A DNA stretch of 18,191 nucleotides from Firmicutes bacterium UBA1065 (GTDB lineage Bacteria > Bacillota > Clostridia > Tissierellales > Sedimentibacteraceae), in assembly GCA_002316225.1 (NCBI GenBank), contig DCDC01000144.1, forward strand, positions 1-18,191. The letters run 5' to 3'. Under the pieces are notes generated by a model. That model worked only from the letters and a program-made list of their open reading frames with translations, did not search any database and had not been told where the DNA came from. The position numbers were made by a program, and so were the translations under genes. Below, one piece after another: positions 7,301 to 14,644 of this stretch; positions within the stretch are counted from its first letter, which is position 1; each line of letters opens with the position of its first letter.

Positions 7301-7693
7301 CTAAAATTCTATTACCTTCGGTTCATCTGTAAATGAATAAAAGGTAGCTGTTGCATCCTTGAAGTAGAGAACCTCTGTATTGTCATCATAGGCTGTATAC
7401 ATAGACTGAAGTTCCGGATAATTATCAAGCATGTGCTTTTTTGCTTCTACCCTGTCATCTCTTACAAGCTTACCTGTTACTCTAAGCCATTTTTCTTCAA
7501 CGCAGGCACAAATCTCGGCTTTTGGATTAGCCTGGAGCTGCTTGGATACATCTTTTACCTTGCCTGTTTGGATGTATAATTTACCTTCAAATATATCCAC
7601 TGTCCCAAAAGGTCTTACTCTTGGTTGGTCTCCTTCTGTTGTAGCCAAATAATATGTACCACAATTTTTTAAAAACTCAAAAACTTCTTGCAT
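7301..7693 (-). CDS. Pyridoxamine 5'-phosphate oxidase family (FMN-binding split barrel) protein
   Basis: The protein has 130 residues, typical for the short single-domain members. The opening V-F-E-F-L-K-N-C-G-T-Y-Y-L-A-T-T-E-G-D-Q-P-R-V-R-P-F-G, then L-Y-I-Q-T-G-K-V-K-D-V-S-K-Q and W-L-R-V-T-G, are the usual strands of this FMN- or F420-binding fold; R-V-R-P-F is the flavin-contacting strand. It is probably a flavin-dependent reductase of unknown substrate, acting in the cytoplasm. A strong AGGAGG lies six bases before the ATG. It stands alone, with a possible terminator behind it. The leader (7694-7905) is AT-rich; I see no clear promoter or RNA element in it. Confidence 0.87.
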   Translation of the reverse strand: MQEVFEFLKNCGTYYLATTEGDQPRVRPFGTVDIFEGKLYIQTGKVKDVSKQLQANPKAEICACVEEKWLRVTGKLVRDDRVEAKKHMLDNYPELQSMYTAYDDNTEVLYFKDATATFYSFTDEPKVIEF

Positions 7694-7909
7694 TTTTTCC
7701 TCCTATCATGTAATTAAACTTAACTATTGTCACTTAATTCTTTATAACTTTATTTGAAATTTTTCTTTTATTTTAATCCTTATGACAGAAATATACAAAT
7801 AAAAATTGGTTTTTATTAATAATATCTCCATTTTTTGGCTTGCGTAAATAAATTTATGTATACCAATGAGAAAGAAAATAAATGCTTAATATCAATGATT
7901 AAATCATGA

Positions 7910-7928
7910 CCACCGGCTCAGCCGGTGG
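7910..7928. repeat. Right-end IS200 hairpin
   Basis: CCACCGGCTCAGCCGGTGG is a 19-base palindrome (8-base arms) downstream of tnpA, as expected for the structure the transposase recognises at the right end. Confidence 0.75.
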
Positions 7929-7936
7929 TTTGCTCT

Positions 7937-8027
7937 TGCCCTATAAGGGCATGTTACCTGCTTGAGCCTGAAGGCTCACTGAATAGTTTGCCAACCGCAT
8001 ATATTTACTCGCTGCCGCTAAAGCGGC
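7937..8027 (-). other. Cluster of three further hairpins in the tnpA 3' region
   Basis: Downstream of the tnpA stop are TGCCCTATAAGGGCA (7937-7951), GAGCCTGAAGGCTC (7964-7977) and GCCGCTAAAGCGGC (8014-8027), each a short perfect stem with a small loop. With the right-end hairpin this makes four in a row within about 120 bases. They may structure the tnpA transcript end. Confidence 0.6.
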
Positions 8028-8030
8028 TGG

Positions 8031-8501
8031 CTATTTGCTTTTCTTTACCTGCTCACCCGTAAACGGGTCCATATATTCTTTCAGGCTTATTTGATCATTT
8101 GCTATATCTTCTTGAAGCTGATTTCTTATGTATTCCTCAATTTTTTTTGCATTCTTCCCTACCGTATCTACATAATATCCTCGACACCAGAAGTGCCTGT
8201 TCCCATATTTATATTTTAGATTGGCATGTCTGTCAAAAATCATTAAGGAACTTTTCCCTTTTAAATACCCCATTATTTCAGCCACACTATATTTTGGTGG
8301 TATTCTTACAAGCATATGTATATGATCTTTACATAACTCTGCTTCTATTATTTCTATTCCTTTTCTTTCGCAAAGCTCTCTTAATATTTTCCCTATATCT
8401 TTTTTTATCTTTCCATATATTAATTGCCTTCTATATTTTGGTGCAAATATTATATGATATTTGCATTCCCAGGTGGTATGTGATAAAGTATTCTTATCCA
8501 C
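8031..8501 (-). CDS. tnpA: IS200-type HUH transposase TnpA
   Basis: This is a 156-residue, complete Y1 transposase that cuts and joins single-stranded DNA. The metal-binding HUH motif is H60-I-H62 in K-D-H-I-H-M-L-V. The likely nucleophile is Y124 in E-E-Y-I-R-N-Q, with Q128 four residues later as in IS608 TnpA. Other family marks are H-I-I-F-A-P-K-Y-R-R, Y-L-K-G-K-S-S and F-W-C-R-G-Y-Y-V-D-T-V-G. The start is GTG with AAGGAGG six bases upstream. The gene looks intact and could be active. Confidence 0.95.
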   Translation of the reverse strand: MDKNTLSHTTWECKYHIIFAPKYRRQLIYGKIKKDIGKILRELCERKGIEIIEAELCKDHIHMLVRIPPKYSVAEIMGYLKGKSSLMIFDRHANLKYKYGNRHFWCRGYYVDTVGKNAKKIEEYIRNQLQEDIANDQISLKEYMDPFTGEQVKKSK

Positions 8502-8596
8502 TTGGATCCTCCTTTGTTATTAATGTGGTTGGCAAACCTACATTATTCTAACATTGGAGGTTTTATTTTTCTACTTGAAGCTGAAGCTTTTTGCTT

Positions 8597-8615
8597 CCCC
8601 CAGCATAGCTGGGGG
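8597..8615. repeat. Left-end IS200 hairpin
   Basis: CCCCCAGCATAGCTGGGGG is a near-perfect palindrome on the tnpA-upstream side, typical of the left-end structure of IS200-like elements. Confidence 0.75.
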
Positions 8616-8634
8616 TTTATTGTATGTATACAAC

Positions 8635-8674
8635 AAAAAGGTTAACATAAAATAATTTATGTTAACCAAATTTT
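8635..8674 (-). terminator. 40-bp palindromic element, copy 1: likely terminator
   Basis: GGTTAACATAAA-ATAA-TTTATGTTAACC (8640-8667) has perfect 12-base arms. On the minus strand it is followed by TTTTT, so it can end transcription of the large SLH gene. The 40 bases are identical to 12347-12386. Confidence 0.65.
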
Positions 8675-8714
8675 ACCATTGTCCTATGGTGTACTCCAAA
8701 AATGAATTTATGTT

Positions 8715-8858
8715 TTAATACTCTTTCTTATGCTTGTGATAAAACTCTTTCAATGATTCTTTTGTTGCCTTATCCAGGTAATGCCATCGTATCCCCTGGA
8801 TAGCGCCTTCCAAGGCAGAAAGCCGCATTATGCAGGCAGAAGGGTCTTTTTGACCTTT
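8715..8858 (-). other. In-frame open extension after the SLH gene's TAG stop
   Basis: Directly after the TAG of the large SLH gene the same frame stays open for 47 codons and ends in TAA. The product (K-G-Q-K-D-P-S-A-C-I-M-R-L-S-A-L-E-G..., then W-H-Y-L-D-K-A-T-K-E-S-L-K-E-F-Y) looks like ordinary protein. An internal ATG would give 37 residues but has no Shine-Dalgarno site. The terminator follows 48 bases later. It may be a gene remnant, a former C-terminus cut off by a nonsense mutation, or a readthrough domain. I do not recognise the family. Confidence 0.45.
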
Positions 8859-8859
8859 C
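8839..8859 (-). other. Stem-loop immediately after the SLH TAG stop
   Basis: On the minus strand GAAAGGTC-AAAAA-GACCCTTC forms an 8-base stem with one mismatch; its first base is the G of the TAG. No T tract follows, so it is not an intrinsic terminator. Confidence 0.5.
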
Positions 8860-11800
8860 TATTTTGACCAGTATGAATTAACAGGTTTGTCGATTTTATT
8901 GTAAGTATAATATGAACGTGGTGTAACAGGTCCCAGCAAGCTGATTGACTCACCCTCGTAAAGATAAATATCGGCCCGTGACGTGTCAACATATCCTTTC
9001 ATGTATTCCTGCATATATTCAACAGGTGACGGATAATACTCATGCAGGGTGAAATGGTTTAAACCTGGATTGTTGAAATACATATTATAAAAGTCATTTT
9101 CTATCATATATGCCCCATGAGGGTAACGGGATTGTCTGCCGAATTCCTTCGGAGCAAGATATATGCGCACGGTTCTCGCTTCACCGGGACGCAGTGACGG
9201 GATTTTCCAGCCCAATACAGGCTCAAACACATCATAGACAATGGTTTGTCCTGTATTAAATATATCTATGCCTCCGCTTAGACCATATACGAAGTGTTTC
9301 AAATAATTCATAAATTCATAATAATTGGCATCCGTTTGACCCTCTCCATAGTGAGTGTCATACGTTAATCTAAAACTTGAATTACCGTTCATCTCAAAGG
9401 TAACATACAAATCTACACTGCCCGGAACTGATGCTACTTTTGTGGAAGGATTCTTAATCTCCAGCTCTATATAGGCAGGACGATACATTTTCTTAGGATT
9501 GAGTTTTAAAAATGGAGAATCTATGGGGTTTGTATCATTATGGTCCCCCGACTCGGCAACCTTTTTCCCGATTTCTTCAGCCAATTCTTTTACCATACCT
9601 TTTGTTATTTCATTTGGAGGTATGCCGGCTTCGGTGAGAACTACCTCTGCCATATAATCTACACCTTCATTTATTAATTTATCCATGTTTGGTATAGTCG
9701 GCGGCAGACCCAATGCCATGAGCCCTGCATTGGCACAGAGTTCCAGGGCTGCTTTAAACTCTTTCCGCAGTTCCGGGAAAGGACACAGATATGCTAAGTT
9801 TTCTATAATGGCTGCCTTCAGTCCGTTATATGCTTCCTGAGCCATCTGATAAACTGTAGTGATAGCATCCCACAAATTTTCGAAGAATGCTTTAACCATG
9901 TCGAACATCTCTTCATACCAGGCTTTGTCTTCATGTTTAGGAGGAGGGAAGTAAACCTCTGCACCCACCGGGAGCACTGAAGGTATAATTTCATTGGTAT
10001 ATTCCTCTAATGTGGTACCGGATTGTTCATACAGCAAATAAGGGGCAAGTGTTGCGCCTGTTACGCTGTTTTTCCAAGTGTTTTTAATTTCATACCACTC
10101 GGGTTGGCGGTAGACAACATAATGGTGCATGTAATCATATTCCTCCCATTGAGCGGGTGTATAACTCTTTATTTTTACTTCCGGCAAGGCAGCCTTGATA
10201 TATTCAACTTTGGGAATAATTACGGTAATTGGTTCCCTTTTGAAATAATTTACTAGCATTGGCTGAGAATATGCAGTTTCAACTTCACCGGGATTGTTTG
10301 TGTTTTTCAAGGTTATGCCCCGCACATAATATTTCTTGCAGTCTCCCGCTTTTAGCTCACCAGGTGATGGAGCAAAATCCCAAAAGTTTACGGGAACCGT
10401 AGCAGGGTATTCTTCATTTGAAAAACCATGGTCGAATGTAAAAGTATTGGTAGGAAGTTTAAATTCCTTCTCATAAACCAAGGATGGGGTTTCCGGCCAT
10501 GCTCCTCCATTAACAGGGAAGGGAGATGCAGATACCTGGATTATCAAAGTATGGACATCCGGGTCAATACCATGGAAGTGGAAAAAGCGGGGCAAATTTT
10601 TTTCTGAATCATATCCGACTTCATCAAGTCTTACGGGTGGATCATAAAATTCCGGATTCCACCTTCCCTGGTGGGTTTCCTTGGGAGTCCATAGCTCAAA
10701 GCTCGGTGTGATGTTGCCTTGTGTGGGAGCTGCTGCTGATTTCTTCCCATATAAAACGGCAATGCCTTCACCGGGATCGCCAATAGGCTGACCTGAAGCA
10801 TTTACAGGCACAGCCCGGACATAATAAGTTTTTTTGTGTTGAACAATAGGAGAAGCTACCGTATCCTTATCGGCAAAATCAGCAAAATTAATTGAAAACT
10901 CCTTTGCTGAAGCGGATACTTGTCCCGATGCAACAAGTCCGGTAGGATTTTTCCAATTATATGTATATCCGCCAAAGGGGGCAGTTGAAACCTGCCATAC
11001 CACCTTGGAAACTCCCGGTGCATTATTCATATCAAAATAAAACCATCGGACATTGCTTCCATCCTTATCAATAAAAGCAGAGTGTGAAGCATCGGTATAA
11101 ATGGCTTTGTCCGGATCATAGGATACGTATAATCCCAATTCACTTGAAGTTAAACGAGGAATCGTTACATTAGATTTAGTAAAAGTATATTTTTCGTTTG
11201 TCGGTTTTAATGCAGGAAGCAAGAGTGAAGCAAAATCAAGACTGCTATCCTTGTCACTGATAATATTTAGACTTGGTTTGGAATTAGGTTTCTCAGAAGT
11301 TGTAGACACATATAATTTCAGTCTGGTATCATACTTGGGGAAAAACATATCCCCTTCTTCGAAGTTTCTTCCTTTATATTTTGCTTCTTCACTCGTGACA
11401 GTAAGGTTTGACATACCAACCGGAATAACATCTGAAGTCAGGGACATATCAAGAGGAGGATTTAATAAGTCGAAATCCGTAATCTGTGTAACTTTGAACT
11501 TGTCATAGGTACGCTTAATAATTGCGATGGCTTGTTCCCTGGTTGTTTTTCCAAGGGGAGATATTAAATTGTCATAGCCTTGAAGGATTTTATGTTTATA
11601 GCAAAATTTCATGGAGTCAATAGCCCAGTCAGCTATGGTGCCTGCGTCCTTAAAAGGAAAGGAATCAGTTATGGATAATGGTGTATCTTTTTTACCTGCG
11701 GCATCAAGGGCCCGCTGGATAAAGCATGCAATTTGCTGCCGTTCAATATTGGCATTGGGTTCAAAGGTTGTTGCAGAGGTTCCATATACAATCTTTAGAT

Positions 11801-12176
11801 TGTATGCCTTAAGAATTTCAGGACTATCCGTGTCTACAAAAGGATCGGTTCCGACAACAGCTTGCTTTCCCGATAACTTTTCATAAAGTTTTACTACCAT
11901 CATACAAAATTCATACCTGGTTATGTCCTTCTTGAATTGATTCAAAATATCCGGATATGTAAGGCCAAGCTCATATGCTTCATAAATTTCGGGCTCTGCC
12001 CAATCAGACTGGGTGCCGTCCAATACGGGAAGAGAACTAGTAACTGTTTTGATCGTTGAATTGTTAAGTGAAACTGCATAAACAACCGGAGAACATATAA
12101 AGGACGTGGAGATTAAAATCGTGAGGAAAAGACACAAGAATCTTTCATATGTCCTATATTTTTTGTTATTATTCAT
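8859..12176 (-). CDS. Large secreted SLH-domain surface protein
   Basis: The protein has 1105 residues. A long N-terminal signal peptide (R-F-L-C-L-F-L-T-I-L-I-S-T-S-F) ends near V-Y-A (34). Three SLH repeats lie near 56-102, 112-160 and 174-226 (W-A-E-P-E-I-Y..., F-V-D-T-D-S-P-E..., F-K-D-A-G-T-I-A-D-W-A), anchoring it to the cell wall. The middle (about 360-680) is beta-rich with fibronectin-III-like edges (K-T-Y-Y-V-R-A-V-P-V and K-K-Y-Y-V-R-G-I-T-L). Residues of about 747-878 switch to helices with many aromatic and small residues; the last 220 residues are beta-rich again. The C-terminal parts match no family I know. GGAGG stands upstream of the ATG, and the gene has its own promoter and terminator. 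The TAG stop is followed by an open in-frame extension. Confidence 0.88.
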   Translation of the reverse strand: MNNNKKYRTYERFLCLFLTILISTSFICSPVVYAVSLNNSTIKTVTSSLPVLDGTQSDWAEPEIYEAYELGLTYPDILNQFKKDITRYEFCMMVVKLYEKLSGKQAVVGTDPFVDTDSPEILKAYNLKIVYGTSATTFEPNANIERQQIACFIQRALDAAGKKDTPLSITDSFPFKDAGTIADWAIDSMKFCYKHKILQGYDNLISPLGKTTREQAIAIIKRTYDKFKVTQITDFDLLNPPLDMSLTSDVIPVGMSNLTVTSEEAKYKGRNFEEGDMFFPKYDTRLKLYVSTTSEKPNSKPSLNIISDKDSSLDFASLLLPALKPTNEKYTFTKSNVTIPRLTSSELGLYVSYDPDKAIYTDASHSAFIDKDGSNVRWFYFDMNNAPGVSKVVWQVSTAPFGGYTYNWKNPTGLVASGQVSASAKEFSINFADFADKDTVASPIVQHKKTYYVRAVPVNASGQPIGDPGEGIAVLYGKKSAAAPTQGNITPSFELWTPKETHQGRWNPEFYDPPVRLDEVGYDSEKNLPRFFHFHGIDPDVHTLIIQVSASPFPVNGGAWPETPSLVYEKEFKLPTNTFTFDHGFSNEEYPATVPVNFWDFAPSPGELKAGDCKKYYVRGITLKNTNNPGEVETAYSQPMLVNYFKREPITVIIPKVEYIKAALPEVKIKSYTPAQWEEYDYMHHYVVYRQPEWYEIKNTWKNSVTGATLAPYLLYEQSGTTLEEYTNEIIPSVLPVGAEVYFPPPKHEDKAWYEEMFDMVKAFFENLWDAITTVYQMAQEAYNGLKAAIIENLAYLCPFPELRKEFKAALELCANAGLMALGLPPTIPNMDKLINEGVDYMAEVVLTEAGIPPNEITKGMVKELAEEIGKKVAESGDHNDTNPIDSPFLKLNPKKMYRPAYIELEIKNPSTKVASVPGSVDLYVTFEMNGNSSFRLTYDTHYGEGQTDANYYEFMNYLKHFVYGLSGGIDIFNTGQTIVYDVFEPVLGWKIPSLRPGEARTVRIYLAPKEFGRQSRYPHGAYMIENDFYNMYFNNPGLNHFTLHEYYPSPVEYMQEYMKGYVDTSRADIYLYEGESISLLGPVTPRSYYTYNKIDKPVNSYWSK

Positions 12177-12201
12177 AGGGCTCCTCCACTATAATAAAGT
12201 T

Positions 12202-12218
12202 ATGGTAATTAATACCAT
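12202..12218. promoter_or_regulatory. Palindrome at the SLH transcription start, possible operator
   Basis: ATGGTAATTAATACCAT has perfect ATGGTA/TACCAT arms and lies just downstream of the -10 box of the promoter at 12226-12254, about at +1. A repressor site or a 5' hairpin is possible; no regulator gene is nearby. Confidence 0.4.
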
Positions 12219-12225
12219 CTTAGAA

Positions 12226-12254
12226 ATTATATCATTATATGACTCTCCTTGCAA
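12226..12254 (-). promoter_or_regulatory. Sigma-A promoter of the large SLH gene
   Basis: On the minus strand TTGCAA, a 17-base spacer and a perfect TATAAT lie 50 bases before the start codon. Confidence 0.65.
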
Positions 12255-12278
12255 TACAATAATTTGTATATTGAGTAC

Positions 12279-12305
12279 GTTTACATAAATAAATTTATGT
12301 TAACC
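12279..12305. repeat. 40-bp palindromic element, diverged third copy
   Basis: GTTTACATAAAT and ATTTATGTTAAC are arms with one mismatch, followed by CCAAATT as in the two exact copies. It lies upstream of the SLH promoter, between it and the cdr terminator copy. Confidence 0.6.
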
Positions 12306-12346
12306 AAATTGAAGGTAAAACAAAGGCCAAATTTAAATATTAAAAT

Positions 12347-12386
12347 AAAAAGGTTAACATAAAATAATTTATGTTAACCAAATTTT
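12347..12386 (-). terminator. 40-bp palindromic element, copy 2: likely terminator of cdr
   Basis: It is identical to 8635-8674. The 12-base-arm stem (12352-12379) starts 30 bases after the CoA-disulfide reductase stop, and TTTTTATTTT follows on the minus strand. Confidence 0.7.
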
Positions 12387-12409
12387 GGTAATTTTTTGTC
12401 GACTCAAAC

Positions 12410-14077
12410 TTATCTATTGTTTTCTTGGGTCTTGTAAAACTTAGTCATAACTTTATACAAACGGTAGCCGCCGGATATGTTAGTACAGTCAAAACCATGT
12501 CCTTTCAGAATCATACAGGCTACATAACTTCTCATACCGCTTAAACAGTTTACATAGACCGGCTTTTCCTTATCAAGTTCATTTAAACGGTCCCTCAGTT
12601 CATGGAGGGGTATGTTTATAAAGCCTTCGACATGACCATCAGCATATTCTCCTTTAGTCCTTACGTCTAAGAAAGTTACCTTGTTCTTATCCAGCTTGTT
12701 TAATTCATTCCAGTGGGTAACCTTTACTTTATTGGTCAGGATGTTTTCTATTGCCATGCCAGCCATCACAACCGGGTCTTTTGCGCTGGAATAAGGTGGG
12801 GCATAACACAAATCAAGGTTGACAAGGTCAGTCGCCTTCATTCCTGCACGTATTGCAACCGCCAGTACATCGCATCGTTTTTCTGTTCCCGTACCACCGA
12901 AGAATTGTCCGCCAAGGATTCTGCCTGTCCCTTTTTCAAATATTATTTTGATTGCCATAAATTCCGCACCGGGATAATACGATGCATGGTTGCTCAGATA
13001 AAGGTGAACTTTTTCACAGTCAATTCCTTGGGACTTTGCAAACCTCTCCGTTATGCCCGTGCTTGCAAGAGTTTTTTCAAACAGCTTGATTACATTTGAA
13101 CCCTGGCTCCCCTGGTACCTGGAATCTATTCCACAGATCTGATCAGCAACGATTCTGCCTTGCTTGTTTGCCGGGCCTGCCAGGGCAATACTAGCGCTTG
13201 TTCCTGTTACAAATTCTTTTACGGCAACAACATCACCAATAGCGTAAATATCGTCCACAGAGCTACGCATAGCACTGTCAACAATAATGTAACCGCGTTC
13301 ATTACATGCAATGCCTGCCTCTATAGCAAGTTTGCTTTCAGGACGAATTCCGATTGCCAGGACAACAAGGTCCGCATGTATAGTGTCATTTGATGTAACT
13401 ACATCGATACCTTCATCCTTATCTACAACCTTCACAAGCTCGGTATTGCAACGAAGGTCTATTCCGCATTTTATCAAATAATCATGTACATCCCAGGCAA
13501 CATCTTCATCTATTGTCGGCAAGACATGAGGCATCTTTTCTACAAGGGTTACCGATAAACTGTCATTTATCAGGTTTTCAGCTATCTCCAGTCCAATAAA
13601 GCCACCACCTACAACAACGGCTTTTTTTGCTTTTTTACTATCAATGTAGCTCTTTAAACGGAGTGTATCCGGAATCGTACGCAGGGTAAAAACCTTATTC
13701 GAATCAAGTCCCGGAAGTGGCGGTTTAATGGGCATAGCTCCCGGTGAAAGGATTAATTTATCATAGCTTTCCTTGTATATTTCACCGTTTTGCAAATTTT
13801 TAACCGTTACGGCCTTTTCTTCAGGAAGAATCTTAATTACTTCAGAAAGTGTCCTGATATCTACATTAAAACGTGCCTTAAATGATTCCGGGGTCTGAAG
13901 AACCAGTTCGGAATCTTCGGTAATGACATTGCCAATACGATATGGCAACCCACAATTAGCAAATGAAATGTATTCTCCTCTTTCAAAAACAATTATCTCT
14001 GCTTTCTCATCCAATCTTCTTAACCTGGCAGCTGCAGAAGCACCTCCTGCAACACCTCCGACAATTAAAACTTTCAT
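12410..14077 (-). CDS. cdr: CoA-disulfide reductase with C-terminal rhodanese domain
   Basis: The protein has 555 residues. Residues 1-450 form a two-dinucleotide-fold flavoenzyme: the FAD motif V-G-G-V-A-G-G-A-S-A-A-A (6-17), active-site C42 in S-F-A-N-C-G-L-P-Y (C43 in the S. aureus enzyme), the NAD(P)H motif V-V-V-G-G-G-F-I-G-L-E, and I-Y-A-I-G-D-V for FAD. The last 100 residues are a rhodanese domain with cysteine 511 in N-C-L-S-G-M-R-S. Such fused proteins reduce CoA disulfide, CoA persulfide or polysulfide with NAD(P)H. The substrate cannot be chosen by sequence alone. GAAGGAG precedes the ATG. It is the second gene of an operon, 25 bases after the C-GCAxxG-C-C gene. Confidence 0.92.
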   Translation of the reverse strand: MKVLIVGGVAGGASAAARLRRLDEKAEIIVFERGEYISFANCGLPYRIGNVITEDSELVLQTPESFKARFNVDIRTLSEVIKILPEEKAVTVKNLQNGEIYKESYDKLILSPGAMPIKPPLPGLDSNKVFTLRTIPDTLRLKSYIDSKKAKKAVVVGGGFIGLEIAENLINDSLSVTLVEKMPHVLPTIDEDVAWDVHDYLIKCGIDLRCNTELVKVVDKDEGIDVVTSNDTIHADLVVLAIGIRPESKLAIEAGIACNERGYIIVDSAMRSSVDDIYAIGDVVAVKEFVTGTSASIALAGPANKQGRIVADQICGIDSRYQGSQGSNVIKLFEKTLASTGITERFAKSQGIDCEKVHLYLSNHASYYPGAEFMAIKIIFEKGTGRILGGQFFGGTGTEKRCDVLAVAIRAGMKATDLVNLDLCYAPPYSSAKDPVVMAGMAIENILTNKVKVTHWNELNKLDKNKVTFLDVRTKGEYADGHVEGFINIPLHELRDRLNELDKEKPVYVNCLSGMRSYVACMILKGHGFDCTNISGGYRLYKVMTKFYKTQENNR

Positions 14078-14102
14078 TTTTATACTCCTTCTCTAAGTGA
14101 GT

Positions 14103-14510
14103 TTATCTTGACAGGTTATTTGCTGCAATGAAGTTATCAAGGACATCTGCTGCCATCTCTACAGCCTTCAGGCATCTCACTTCATCATTTCTGTAAAGCT
14201 TTTTTAAATCTTCACATATGGTGTTTCCTAAAGACCTAACGAATTTATCGTATAAATCTGCACACAGGTCTGTGAACCCTTCCGTTGCATGTGCTCGGTC
14301 TGTAACACTCATCTTGCCTATTACAGCCATGCATGAACATAATGCTCCGCATACTTTCCCGCAGCCCATTCCTGCTCCGAAAGCACTAACCAGCTTAAAT
14401 GATTCTTCCGGAATTTGAAGCTCATATTCATCGTTTGCTGCCCGTAACAGTGATTCTGCACAATTGTAATCCTTGTCGATAAAATATTCTTTAACCCTGT
14501 CCCTAATCAT
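14103..14510 (-). CDS. C-GCAxxG-C-C family protein
   Basis: The protein has 135 residues and is small, helical and cysteine-rich. Cysteines lie at 17 (Y-N-C-A-E-S), 50, 54, 58 and 60 (G-M-G-C-G-K-V-C-G-A-L-C-S-C), 83, 99 and 113. This is the pattern behind the family name (TIGR01909/PF09719); members are common in anaerobes and are thought to bind a metal or take part in redox, without proven function. The cysteine at 60 is additional to the minimal motif. AAGGAG is upstream of the ATG. It is the first gene after the promoter at 14580-14608 and is followed 25 bases later by the CoA-disulfide reductase, which points to joint thiol or sulfur redox work. Confidence 0.87.
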   Translation of the reverse strand: MIRDRVKEYFIDKDYNCAESLLRAANDEYELQIPEESFKLVSAFGAGMGCGKVCGALCSCMAVIGKMSVTDRAHATEGFTDLCADLYDKFVRSLGNTICEDLKKLYRNDEVRCLKAVEMAADVLDNFIAANNLSR

Positions 14511-14579
14511 TTCTTTATCTCCTTCATTTGTAAAATAAATTTTGGTACTAACTACAATGAGATAAATATATCTGTAACC

Positions 14580-14608
14580 ATTATAGCATTAAAATCGTTT
14601 GCATTCAA
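14580..14608 (-). promoter_or_regulatory. Sigma-A promoter of the redox operon
   Basis: On the minus strand TTGAAT, 17 bases and a perfect TATAAT lie 69 bases before the start codon of the C-GCAxxG-C-C gene. This is one of the best promoter matches in the window. Confidence 0.72.
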
Positions 14609-14644
14609 TCCACAAAACGGACAAGCCCATTTACAGGTCTCAGG

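Larger units (their letters stand above)
7908..8615 (-). mobile_element. IS200/IS605-type insertion sequence (IS200-like, tnpA only)
   Basis: A single tnpA gene is enclosed by subterminal hairpins of the kind used by IS200 elements. On the tnpA-upstream side, CCCCC-AGCATAGCT-GGGGG lies at 8597-8615; on the downstream side, CCACCGGCTCAGCCGGTGG at 7910-7928. The family has no terminal inverted repeats and makes no target duplication, so exact ends cannot be fixed by eye; the coordinates are those of the outer hairpins. No tnpB or omega RNA is evident. It lies between the PNPOx-like gene and the terminator of the large SLH gene and disrupts no recognisable gene. Confidence 0.85.

Noticed and set aside
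7843..7865. Possible fourth copy of the GTTAACATAAA palindromic element
   Set aside because: AAATAAATTTATGTATACC resembles the right arm, but the left arm does not pair well; AT-rich chance similarity is likely.
8099..8551. 150-codon plus-strand open frame over the transposase
   Set aside because: It is antisense to an intact tnpA with HUH and Tyr motifs; the leucine- and phenylalanine-rich product is typical of a shadow frame.
7908..8615. tnpB/omega-RNA system within the IS element
   Set aside because: The element carries only tnpA; no RuvC or zinc-finger coding sequence exists in any frame nearby.
8771..8802. TATCCAGG...CCTGGATA inverted repeat in the SLH extension
   Set aside because: The 8-base arms have a 16-base loop and no T tract. 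It could be chance within coding-like sequence, so I did not call an RNA or terminator.
8859..8861. TAG as a pyrrolysine codon in the large SLH gene
   Set aside because: No pyl genes are in the window, and nothing in the sequence favours pyrrolysine over ordinary termination. I kept the in-frame extension only as an open question.
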